Shown here piece by piece: positions 1-5,051 of a DNA stretch of 5,051 nucleotides (positions within the stretch are counted from its first letter, which is position 1; each line of letters opens with the position of its first letter). This stretch comes from Saccharospirillum sp035704555. Lineage in GTDB: Bacteria; Pseudomonadota; Gammaproteobacteria; Pseudomonadales; Natronospirillaceae. Under the pieces are notes generated by a model. That model searched no databases. It had not been told where the DNA came from and saw only the letters and a list, made by a program, of their open reading frames with translations. The translations under genes and the position numbers were made by a program. The stretch is from contig DASSWT010000057.1 in assembly GCA_035704555.1 (NCBI GenBank), positions 1-5,051 of the forward strand, written 5' to 3'.

Positions 1-504
1 GTGATCACGACGGATGAGATGACGCTGGCGGAATCCGGAGCCATTCTTGAATGGCTGGCGGAACGGCATGTAGAGAAGGGATTGTCAGTGCCAGCGACCG
101 ATCCCGCCCGGGCGGACTATCTGTACTGGCTGCACTATGCCGAAGGAACCCTGATGCCGTTGCTGGTGATGACGCTGGTGTTTCGTCGGGTGCCCAAATC
201 GCGCATGCCATTCTTTGCCAAACCGGTGGCAAAAAATATTACCCGTCGGGTGATTGGCAGTTACATCCAACCGCAGGTGGAGACTCAGCTTCGGGTGTTG
301 AACGACCATTTGCAGCAGCGCGACTGGCTGGTTGCCGACCGCTTTACCTGTGCCGATATTCAGATCAGTTACCCGCTTGAAGCCGCGGCCGGACGCTATG
401 GGCTGGGCGAGGCTTATCCGGCATTGGAAGCCTACCTGGAGCGATTGCGGGCGCGGCCGGCCTATCAGGTTGCTATCGACAAGGGTGGCCCGGTTACCTT
501 GTAA
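1..504 (+). CDS. Glutathione S-transferase family protein, 5'-partial
   Basis: This is the C-terminal part of a cytosolic glutathione S-transferase; such proteins conjugate or reduce electrophiles with glutathione. The frame is open from the first base, so the GTG at position 1 is probably an internal valine and the true start lies upstream. About 50 residues of the N-terminal thioredoxin fold are missing compared with a usual length of 200-230. What remains begins at the end of that fold: E11-S12 in 'LAESGAILEWLAER' is the conserved Glu-Ser pair that contacts the gamma-glutamyl group of glutathione. The all-helical C-terminal domain follows. It contains the N-capping box T116-x-x-D119 ('FTCADIQISYPLE') and the closing helix 'YPALEAYLERLRARPAYQVA' (139-158) typical of the family. 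Substrate cannot be inferred. It ends at TAA 502-504, 66 bases before the next gene on the same strand. Family assignment is firm; subclass is unknown. Confidence 0.9.
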   Translation: MITTDEMTLAESGAILEWLAERHVEKGLSVPATDPARADYLYWLHYAEGTLMPLLVMTLVFRRVPKSRMPFFAKPVAKNITRRVIGSYIQPQVETQLRVLNDHLQQRDWLVADRFTCADIQISYPLEAAAGRYGLGEAYPALEAYLERLRARPAYQVAIDKGGPVTL

Positions 505-507
505 GGG

Positions 508-524
508 TGGCAGGGGCGCTGCCA
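508..524 (+). terminator. Perfect 6-bp inverted repeat, weak terminator candidate
   Basis: TGGCAG-GGGCG-CTGCCA forms a perfect 6-bp stem with a 5-base loop, starting three bases after the stop of the glutathione S-transferase gene. The following bases (TGTTCT) are only moderately T-rich, so it is a poor intrinsic terminator by the usual rules. The same bases also resemble a sigma-54 -24/-12 element: GG at 509-510 and GC at 521-522 are 12 bases apart. Which role is real, if either, cannot be decided from sequence alone. Confidence 0.25.
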
Positions 525-534
525 TGTTCTCGTC

Positions 535-540
535 TATACT
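535..540 (+). promoter_or_regulatory. Possible -10 element for the kinase pair
   Basis: TATACT matches the sigma-70 -10 consensus at five of six positions and lies 30 bases before the ATG at 571, a sensible position for the promoter of the two-kinase operon. No good -35 hexamer is present 16-18 bases upstream (the sequence there is AGGGGC-like) and there is no extended -10 TG. The call is therefore weak and rests on position plus one hexamer. Confidence 0.2.
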
Positions 541-570
541 GCCGGTCACTGTTTTCTGATTCGAGCCTCT

Positions 571-2508
571 ATGTCTCATCACAAAGATACCCACAGTGTC
601 CGGCCATCTCCCAATGCGGCGGTTGCCTGGGCGCTGATCGACAAGTTGCGGGAAGGCATTGTCCAGTTGGATGCGGAGGGCCGCATAGCGCTGATCAATC
701 AGGCGGCCTGTGACCTGCTCGGTGGAGACGGCGATGATATGTACGGTCTGCCCTGGGAGGCTGTTTGTGATCATTGCATGAGCAATGGCCGGCGTTATCA
801 GTCCGGCCAGAGCCCGATTCGTCATGCACTGGCCGACAATCGCGAGCGGCGTATAGAGGGAGACCGTTTTGTCGGGCTCGATGGGGTCAGCCGGGTTGTC
901 AGTTACGACTGCCTGCCGGTGAGCGACGACAAACCCGCCGGGCTGGTGCTCAGCTTTGTTGATACCACGGCCGAGGTGTTGACCGAGCAGTTGCACACCT
1001 GGGAGGCGTCGATTCTGACGCTGATGTCCGGCGGCGCACGGCTGGGTGCTCTGCTTGAAGCAATTTTGAATGGGCTGGATGTTCTGACACCGGGTGGTCA
1101 GAGCGCTGTGGTGTTGCTTGACCCGAACACCCAGGCCCGTACCCGGGTGTTTGCGGCCAATCTGACCTCCCGGGATCGTGACGCCCTGCTGAGCGAAGTG
1201 TCCGAACCGCCAGGAAATCACCTCCTCGACCTGTGGCCTATCAAAGATGACGCCGGGCGGGTGTGGGCTTTGTTGTATTGTCTCGGCCTTGGTCATCTGG
1301 AAGCGGGGCGACCTGAAAGACGGGCCCTGGAACGAGCGATCAGCCTGATTCGACTGGCCCTGGAGCAGGACCAGATCCACCGGATCCGTGAAGACAGCGA
1401 CCGCCGCTTCGAACAACTGGCGGAACAGGTCAGTGAAGTGTTCTGGCTGACCGAAAAGGATGGCACGCCGTTGTACGTCAGCCCGGCGTTTGAACGCATA
1501 TGGGGCATCTCAGCGGCACAGCTGTACCAGCAACCCTGGGTGTGGCTGGAGCGCGTTGTAGAGGAAGACCGCAGCCGCGTTATCAACGCCCAGTCGTTGC
1601 AGGCAGGTGGGCACTACCGGATTGAGTACCGGGTCAGCCGACCGGACGGCCGGATGTGCTGGGTTGAGGATCAGGCGTTTCCAGTCAGGGATGAGGCTGG
1701 CCGGGTGGTTCGTATTGTCGGCACGACCCGCGACATTACTGCGCAGAAGGCAGCGGAGCAGCGCATTAACGATCTGCTGGCCGATCTTCGGCGCAGCAAT
1801 GAGGAACTGCAATCCTTTGCCTCCATTGTTTCTCACGATTTGCAGGAGCCATTGCGCAAAATACAGATGTTTTCCGAGCGCCTGCAACGGGATACCATCG
1901 ACCTGGACGAGCGCCAGTCCCATTTCCTGGAACGCATGCATCAGGCTGCGGTGCGCATGCGTAATCTGATTCAGGCGCTGCTCGGCTATGCCCGGATCAG
2001 TACGATTGATGAACCCATGCAGCCCGTGGACCTTAATCAGGTATTGGATGATGTACTGGCCGACCTTGAGTTCAGCCTGACAGAAGCCGGTTGCCAGGTA
2101 ACCCGGGAGTCGCTGCCGGTGATTCAGGGGTTCGGCAGCCAGTGGCGTCAGATACTGCTCAATCTGATCAGCAACTCACTCAAATTCCGCCGACCCGAAG
2201 TCACACTGCAACTGGACATTCGTATGGCCGTCAGTGCTGACCACCGTCAGCAAATAATAGTAACCGACAATGGACTGGGCTTTGAGGTGCCGCAGCACCC
2301 GAACCTGTTCAAACCCTTTTACCGCATCGGCCAGGCGCCTAGTGTCGAAGGTACCGGCATTGGGCTCGCCATAGTGGAAAAGAGTGTGCGTCAGCACGGT
2401 CTTACTATCCGGGCCGAGAGTACTCCGGGTGAGGGCAGTCGTTTTATTATTGAGTGGCCCGCTGAGGCATATCCGGTGTCACCGGCAACGCCTAAGCCAA
2501 CCTTATGA
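571..2508 (+). CDS. PAS-GAF-PAS sensor histidine kinase, phytochrome-like HisKA type
   Basis: This 645-residue cytoplasmic kinase has no membrane segment or signal peptide. Domains in order: a PAS domain at about 20-135 ('LREGIVQLDAEGRIALINQ'); a short GAF-like domain at about 143-268, recognised from its first helix and strand and its end ('LWPIKDDAGRVWALLYCLGL'); a PAS fold with PAC tail at about 280-395 ('PLYVSPAFERIWG', then 'GTTRDITAQKAAEQ'); a short coiled linker; HisKA with phospho-acceptor H422 in 'SHDLQEPLRK'; and a HATPase domain. The ATPase shows N-box N531 and N535, G1 box D566-N-G-L-G, F box 'LFKPF' at 579-583 and G2 box 'GTGIGLA' at 594-600. All catalytic motifs look intact. The 'SHDLQEPLRKI' H-box is typical of phytochrome-related kinases, but no phytochrome chromophore region is present, so the ligand is unknown. 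There is no receiver domain. The ATG at 571 fits the start of the PAS domain; only a weak GAG at 563-565 serves as ribosome site. The 3' end overlaps the next kinase by four bases. Confidence 0.93.
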   Translation: MSHHKDTHSVRPSPNAAVAWALIDKLREGIVQLDAEGRIALINQAACDLLGGDGDDMYGLPWEAVCDHCMSNGRRYQSGQSPIRHALADNRERRIEGDRFVGLDGVSRVVSYDCLPVSDDKPAGLVLSFVDTTAEVLTEQLHTWEASILTLMSGGARLGALLEAILNGLDVLTPGGQSAVVLLDPNTQARTRVFAANLTSRDRDALLSEVSEPPGNHLLDLWPIKDDAGRVWALLYCLGLGHLEAGRPERRALERAISLIRLALEQDQIHRIREDSDRRFEQLAEQVSEVFWLTEKDGTPLYVSPAFERIWGISAAQLYQQPWVWLERVVEEDRSRVINAQSLQAGGHYRIEYRVSRPDGRMCWVEDQAFPVRDEAGRVVRIVGTTRDITAQKAAEQRINDLLADLRRSNEELQSFASIVSHDLQEPLRKIQMFSERLQRDTIDLDERQSHFLERMHQAAVRMRNLIQALLGYARISTIDEPMQPVDLNQVLDDVLADLEFSLTEAGCQVTRESLPVIQGFGSQWRQILLNLISNSLKFRRPEVTLQLDIRMAVSADHRQQIIVTDNGLGFEVPQHPNLFKPFYRIGQAPSVEGTGIGLAIVEKSVRQHGLTIRAESTPGEGSRFIIEWPAEAYPVSPATPKPTL

Positions 2509-2510
2509 TG
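2505..2510 (+). promoter_or_regulatory. Stop/start overlap (ATGATG) coupling the two kinases
   Basis: The TGA of the upstream kinase (2506-2508) lies inside the sequence ATGATG. This gives the downstream kinase an ATG at 2505, overlapping by four bases, and another at 2508. The preceding bases (CCTAAGCCAACCTT) contain no purine-rich ribosome site. Seen: the overlap and the missing ribosome site. Inferred: re-initiation by ribosomes finishing the first gene, giving linked amounts of the two kinases. Confidence 0.7.
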
Positions 2511-4340
2511 TCTGCAACCAGCCTCAAAACAGTCACCATTCTGGCGCTGATTCTGGTGTTCGCCACCGATGCGCTGACCCCGCTGGGGTTTGCTCACGGT
2601 ATGCTGTACACGCCCATTCTCATTCTGACATTGTTTATCGGCAGCCGCTGCTGGTTGTTCTGGGTGGGTTTTGTTTCCTGCATACTGATTCCGGCAGGCG
2701 TTCTTGTTTCAAGGGCAACGGAAGTATCACCGCAGGTATATTGGCCCAATCGGCTGGTTAGCCTCGTTTTGCTGGTGGCCACAGGCATTTTGCTTGACAG
2801 TTTGAGGGGCGTTTTAAAATCCCGGCGTCGAACGATCGACAAGCTCGAGGCAGCCCGGCTGAAGCTGGAGCAACAACAAGTCCTGACGAACATCGCCAGT
2901 CACCTCGGACGTCTGGGCGGCTGGTCCTATGATGCAATTGAAGGAACGCTGAGCTGGTCGCCAGAAATTTTCCGTATCTATGGTTTGTCACCGGATTCAC
3001 CGGTGCCGACGCTCGATGAGGCCTTCGGTTTCTATGACCCTGACATACAACCTGTATTACGCTGGCACTTTGAACGTTGCCTGAACGAGGGCATACCCTT
3101 CGATTTTGAAATAAAAGTGCACACGGTGGCGGGAACCTTGATCCCGGTGCGAGTGCTGGGCCAATCGCTCTACCGGAACCAGGAAATTGTTGGCGTACAG
3201 GGGGCTTTTCAGGATCTAAGCGATTATAAAAAACTCGAACAAAGCGCTCGTTACCGGCAGCGATTATTTTCCGAGTTGACTGACTCATTGCCCATCATTG
3301 TCTGGATGGCCAATGATCAGGGTGAGGTGGATTTCCTGAATCAGGCTCTGGCGGAGTATACCGGTGTTACCCTCGAGTCAATAAACCTCCCCATGGGTTG
3401 GCTGGATCTGTTGCACCCCGAAGACCGGGAACCGACCATGGCGGATTGGGAGCAGGCCGTGCGAAAGCATCAGGCTTACACAACAGAGTTTCGAATCCGC
3501 AGGCACGATGGTCACTACGGGCATTTTCTGGTCAGTGCTCAACCGGTTGATCACCCCGGGGAGGGCAGTCGCTGGTATGGCACCGCAACCGATATGGATG
3601 AGTACCGGCAATTGCACGAGCAACTGCACCAGGCTCGTCGGCTGGAAGCGATAGGGCAACTGACCGGGGGCCTGGCACACGACTTTAACAATCTGTTGAC
3701 GGTGGTTACTGGAAATGCAGGTCTGCTGCGCGACCAGTTGAGTGATCGTCCACAGGCACGGGAAATGGCAGATCTGGTGATTCAGGCAGCCAATAATGGG
3801 GCGAAGTTAACCAAAAGCTTACTGGCTTTCTCCCGGCGCCAGACATTGACGCCTTCCCGGTTTGATGTGGCCAGCATGATAGAGGCAATGGAACCCCTGC
3901 TGCGCAACAGTACCGGCAAAGCCATTGAGTTCAAGGTAACGCTGGCGTCACCATTGCCATCGGTGGTTCTGGACCGCGCCCAGCTTGAAAGTGCCATTCT
4001 CAACCTGACGATCAATGCGCGGGATGCGATGCCCGGTGGCGGAACATTGCACCTGAGTGTCTACAGGGCAGGCCAGGAAGCCTTGTTCGGGGTGAAGGAC
4101 CCGACTGCGACGCGTGAGTGGGTGGTCATTGAAATCACAGATACCGGGCATGGCATGAACGAAGCGACTCAGGCCAAAGTTTATGAGCCGTTTTTTACCA
4201 CCAAGAACCCTGGTCAGGGAACCGGCTTGGGTTTGAGCCAGGTGTTCGGGTTCGTCACCCAGTCGGGAGGTGAGGTTAAATTGCGCTCAGAACCCGGAAG
4301 TGGAACCCGTGTCAGCCTGTGCTTTCCGGTTTCTCCGTAG
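2505..4340 (+). CDS. Membrane PAS-PAS sensor histidine kinase, NtrB-like core
   Basis: This 611-residue inner-membrane kinase begins with about four hydrophobic segments (roughly 8-24, 33-48, 50-69, 83-99) bearing conserved-looking residues: D22-x-x-T25-P26, L34-Y35 and W80-P-N-R83. I have seen this arrangement in front of other proteobacterial kinases but cannot name the domain with certainty. A basic/coiled stretch (101-128) leads to a PAS_3-like fold at about 130-243 ('GGWSYDAIEGTLSWSPEIF') and a second PAS at about 252-366 ('IIVWMANDQGEVDFLNQAL', 'LLHPEDRE'). The kinase core follows: H392 in 'GGLAHDFNNLLTVV', N-box N500 and N504, G1 box D546-T-G-H-G, F box F563-F564 and G2 box 'GTGLGL' at 572-577. 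The H-box is of the NtrB-like kind, which is often followed by a receiver domain; here the protein ends 34 residues after the G2 box with no receiver. The start ATG overlaps the preceding stop in ATGATG and has no clear Shine-Dalgarno, so translation is probably coupled; the ATG at 2508 is an equally possible start. Confidence 0.93.
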   Translation: MMSATSLKTVTILALILVFATDALTPLGFAHGMLYTPILILTLFIGSRCWLFWVGFVSCILIPAGVLVSRATEVSPQVYWPNRLVSLVLLVATGILLDSLRGVLKSRRRTIDKLEAARLKLEQQQVLTNIASHLGRLGGWSYDAIEGTLSWSPEIFRIYGLSPDSPVPTLDEAFGFYDPDIQPVLRWHFERCLNEGIPFDFEIKVHTVAGTLIPVRVLGQSLYRNQEIVGVQGAFQDLSDYKKLEQSARYRQRLFSELTDSLPIIVWMANDQGEVDFLNQALAEYTGVTLESINLPMGWLDLLHPEDREPTMADWEQAVRKHQAYTTEFRIRRHDGHYGHFLVSAQPVDHPGEGSRWYGTATDMDEYRQLHEQLHQARRLEAIGQLTGGLAHDFNNLLTVVTGNAGLLRDQLSDRPQAREMADLVIQAANNGAKLTKSLLAFSRRQTLTPSRFDVASMIEAMEPLLRNSTGKAIEFKVTLASPLPSVVLDRAQLESAILNLTINARDAMPGGGTLHLSVYRAGQEALFGVKDPTATREWVVIEITDTGHGMNEATQAKVYEPFFTTKNPGQGTGLGLSQVFGFVTQSGGEVKLRSEPGSGTRVSLCFPVSP

Positions 4341-4391
4341 CGGCCTGAACTGCATGGCGACCGCTGTATGAGTGCAGGCTTAAGCGCTGGG
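4341..4391. other. Short convergent intergenic gap, no clear terminator
   Basis: This gap separates the end of the membrane kinase (+) from the end of the HD-GYP remnant (-). It contains a loose pair of arms, CTGCA (4350-4354) and TGCAG (4373-4377), with an 18-base loop, and the palindrome GCTTAAGC (4378-4385). Neither is followed by a T-run on either strand, so I do not call a bidirectional terminator. Confidence 0.5.
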
Positions 4392-4916
4392 TCAATGCTG
4401 TACGTAAATACTCAGGTCGCGGCCAAACTCGGTTTCCAGAGCCAGTAATTTTTCGATGTGCCGGGCCGTTAATTTCTGGCCCTGTGTCAGCATCAGGATG
4501 TCCTGGTTGGTGTAGACATCCTGGGCCAGAATCATACCAGGTTCCAGTGTTCTGGCCGATACCAGGTGGCCTCTCTTGTCGGCTTCCTCTTCCTCTACTT
4601 CCACTTCTTCAATGGCCATAGCGTCTTTCAGTATCTGGTACAGGGAATCCGGGTAGCGAACATTGACCCAGGGTTCAATGTCTTTCAAGGCTTCTATTTG
4701 AACATTCATGCTGCCGACGCGTTTACCCAGTTTGGCTTTTTTATCGCGAAACTTTTCCAGCGCCAGTGTGTAGTCCCGACACAGAAGCACAAGCTGGCTA
4801 CCCAGTGGAATTTCATCTTCTTTTAATTTCTGTGGAAAACCGGAGCCATCCCAGTGCTCACGGTGATGATTGATGTACAGGCTCACCCTGGCGAGGTAGT
4901 CCACACTGGTCAGCAA
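4392..4916 (-). CDS. 5'-truncated HD-GYP domain protein, probable pseudogene
   Basis: The 174-residue frame encodes the second half of an HD-GYP domain plus a C-terminal extension. HD-GYP proteins hydrolyse cyclic di-GMP and are often fused to receiver domains. Residues 17-28 (HHREHWDGSGFP) match the HHExxDGxGYP signature, followed by 'EIPLGSQLVLLCRDY' where the family has 'IPLGARILAVADVYD'. After an acidic linker (about 102-112, 'EEVEVEEEEAD') comes a tail ('LEPGMILAQDVYTNQDILML', then 'TQGQKLTARHIEKLLALE') commonly seen at the end of such response regulators. The metal-binding HD-x-GK half, expected about 50 residues before HH, is absent. In-frame homology reaches back through 'SVQLL' to an in-frame TGA at 4938-4940, beyond which no frame resembles the family. 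The signature also has Arg where the second His of HHE is expected and Phe for Tyr. The TTG at 4916 has a GGAG at a good distance, so a short product could be made, but it could not be a normal phosphodiesterase. Start is uncertain. Confidence 0.75.
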   Translation of the reverse strand: MLTSVDYLARVSLYINHHREHWDGSGFPQKLKEDEIPLGSQLVLLCRDYTLALEKFRDKKAKLGKRVGSMNVQIEALKDIEPWVNVRYPDSLYQILKDAMAIEEVEVEEEEADKRGHLVSARTLEPGMILAQDVYTNQDILMLTQGQKLTARHIEKLLALETEFGRDLSIYVQH

Positions 4917-4923
4917 CTGGACA

Positions 4924-4927
4924 CTCC
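4924..4927 (-). promoter_or_regulatory. GGAG ribosome site candidate before TTG 4916
   Basis: On the minus strand GGAG is followed by seven bases (TGTCCAG) and then TTG at 4916-4914. This is the only reason to prefer that start within the truncated HD-GYP frame, because there is no ATG or GTG between the in-frame TGA (4938-4940) and TTG 4916. The site may be fortuitous, since in an intact gene this would be internal coding sequence. Confidence 0.3.
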
Positions 4928-4940
4928 GTTTCTGGAATCA

Positions 4941-5051
4941 GTCGGCGCAGGATATAAGTGAAGATCGAACCGAGTTAGAAATTGGGCTTTCGGTAGATAA
5001 GATGGGCCCGCTGGGATTCGCAGACATCAATAGCCACCCCGGGCTATCGGC
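4941..5051. other. Unassigned terminal sequence upstream of the broken HD-GYP gene
   Basis: No frame of this stretch continues the HD-GYP protein. On the minus strand the frame of the remnant is open from the window edge to the TGA at 4938-4940 but reads as serine- and proline-rich sequence without family resemblance. A second minus frame gives a short peptide ending 'CESQRAHLIYRKPNF' before TAA. On the plus strand a frame open from 4900 to the window end reads 'EIGLSVDKMGPLGFADINSH'. None is recognisable and each is too short to judge. It could be the end of a mobile element, a rearranged flank, or noncoding DNA. Confidence 0.4.

Noticed and set aside
85..1416. Long minus-strand open frame of 443 codons
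   Set aside because: It runs antisense across the glutathione S-transferase and the N-terminal half of the first kinase, both with clear homology. Its product is rich in Gln, His, Pro and Arg without any recognisable domain, as expected for the complement of GC-rich coding sequence.
571..2508. Bacteriophytochrome photoreceptor
   Set aside because: The H-box resembles phytochrome kinases, but there is no full chromophore-binding GAF or PHY domain and no biliverdin-binding cysteine context at the N terminus.
2758..3288. Minus-strand frame of 176 codons inside the membrane kinase
   Set aside because: It is antisense to the first PAS region of a well-supported kinase, has low-complexity composition and no family resemblance.
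4350..4377. CTGCA/TGCAG arms as a terminator between the convergent genes
   Set aside because: The stem is only five base pairs with an 18-base loop and has no T-run on either side.
4566..4826. Plus-strand frame rich in Phe opposite the HD-GYP remnant
   Set aside because: The Phe-rich reading comes from the complement of Glu/Lys-rich codons of the minus-strand gene; no ribosome site or family match.
4938..4940. Simple frameshift explaining the HD-GYP break
   Set aside because: Reading the other two minus frames upstream of the stop gives no HD-x-GK, 'GxP' or 'HP' pattern of the family, and both contain their own stops within the window.

Overview
The window looks like a piece of a gammaproteobacterial chromosome of moderately high GC (mid to upper 50s percent, judged by eye). 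The protein style (glutathione S-transferase, PAS-rich histidine kinases, HD-GYP signalling protein) fits a marine or environmental gammaproteobacterium such as a Marinobacter relative. That placement is an impression from the protein sequences, not a phylogenetic result.

Layout. Positions 1-504 (+) hold the C-terminal two thirds or more of a glutathione S-transferase whose start lies outside the window. A 66-base gap follows, containing a small perfect inverted repeat and a weak promoter-like stretch. Positions 571-2508 (+) encode a soluble PAS-GAF-PAS histidine kinase of the phytochrome-like HisKA type. Its stop overlaps the start of a second kinase at 2505-4340 (+), which has four predicted membrane segments, two PAS domains and an NtrB-like HisKA/ATPase core. 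After a 51-base convergent gap, the minus strand (4916 down to 4392) carries the C-terminal part of an HD-GYP-type c-di-GMP phosphodiesterase-like protein. Its upstream half is absent, and an in-frame stop lies at 4938-4940. The last 111 bases (4941-5051) match nothing I recognise.

How the parts may work together. The two kinases are translationally coupled and each ends at its ATPase domain. Neither has a receiver domain and there is no response regulator gene in the window, so their output partner must be elsewhere or outside the window. The HD-GYP remnant belongs to a family usually fused to response-regulator receivers. It is on the opposite strand, appears truncated, and has a degenerate signature, so I would not assume it is the kinases' target.

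I see no CRISPR array, tRNA, rRNA or complete mobile element. The most unusual parts are the broken HD-GYP gene with its abrupt loss of homology near 4938 and the coupled pair of orphan kinases. I do not see convincing evidence of a previously undescribed system.
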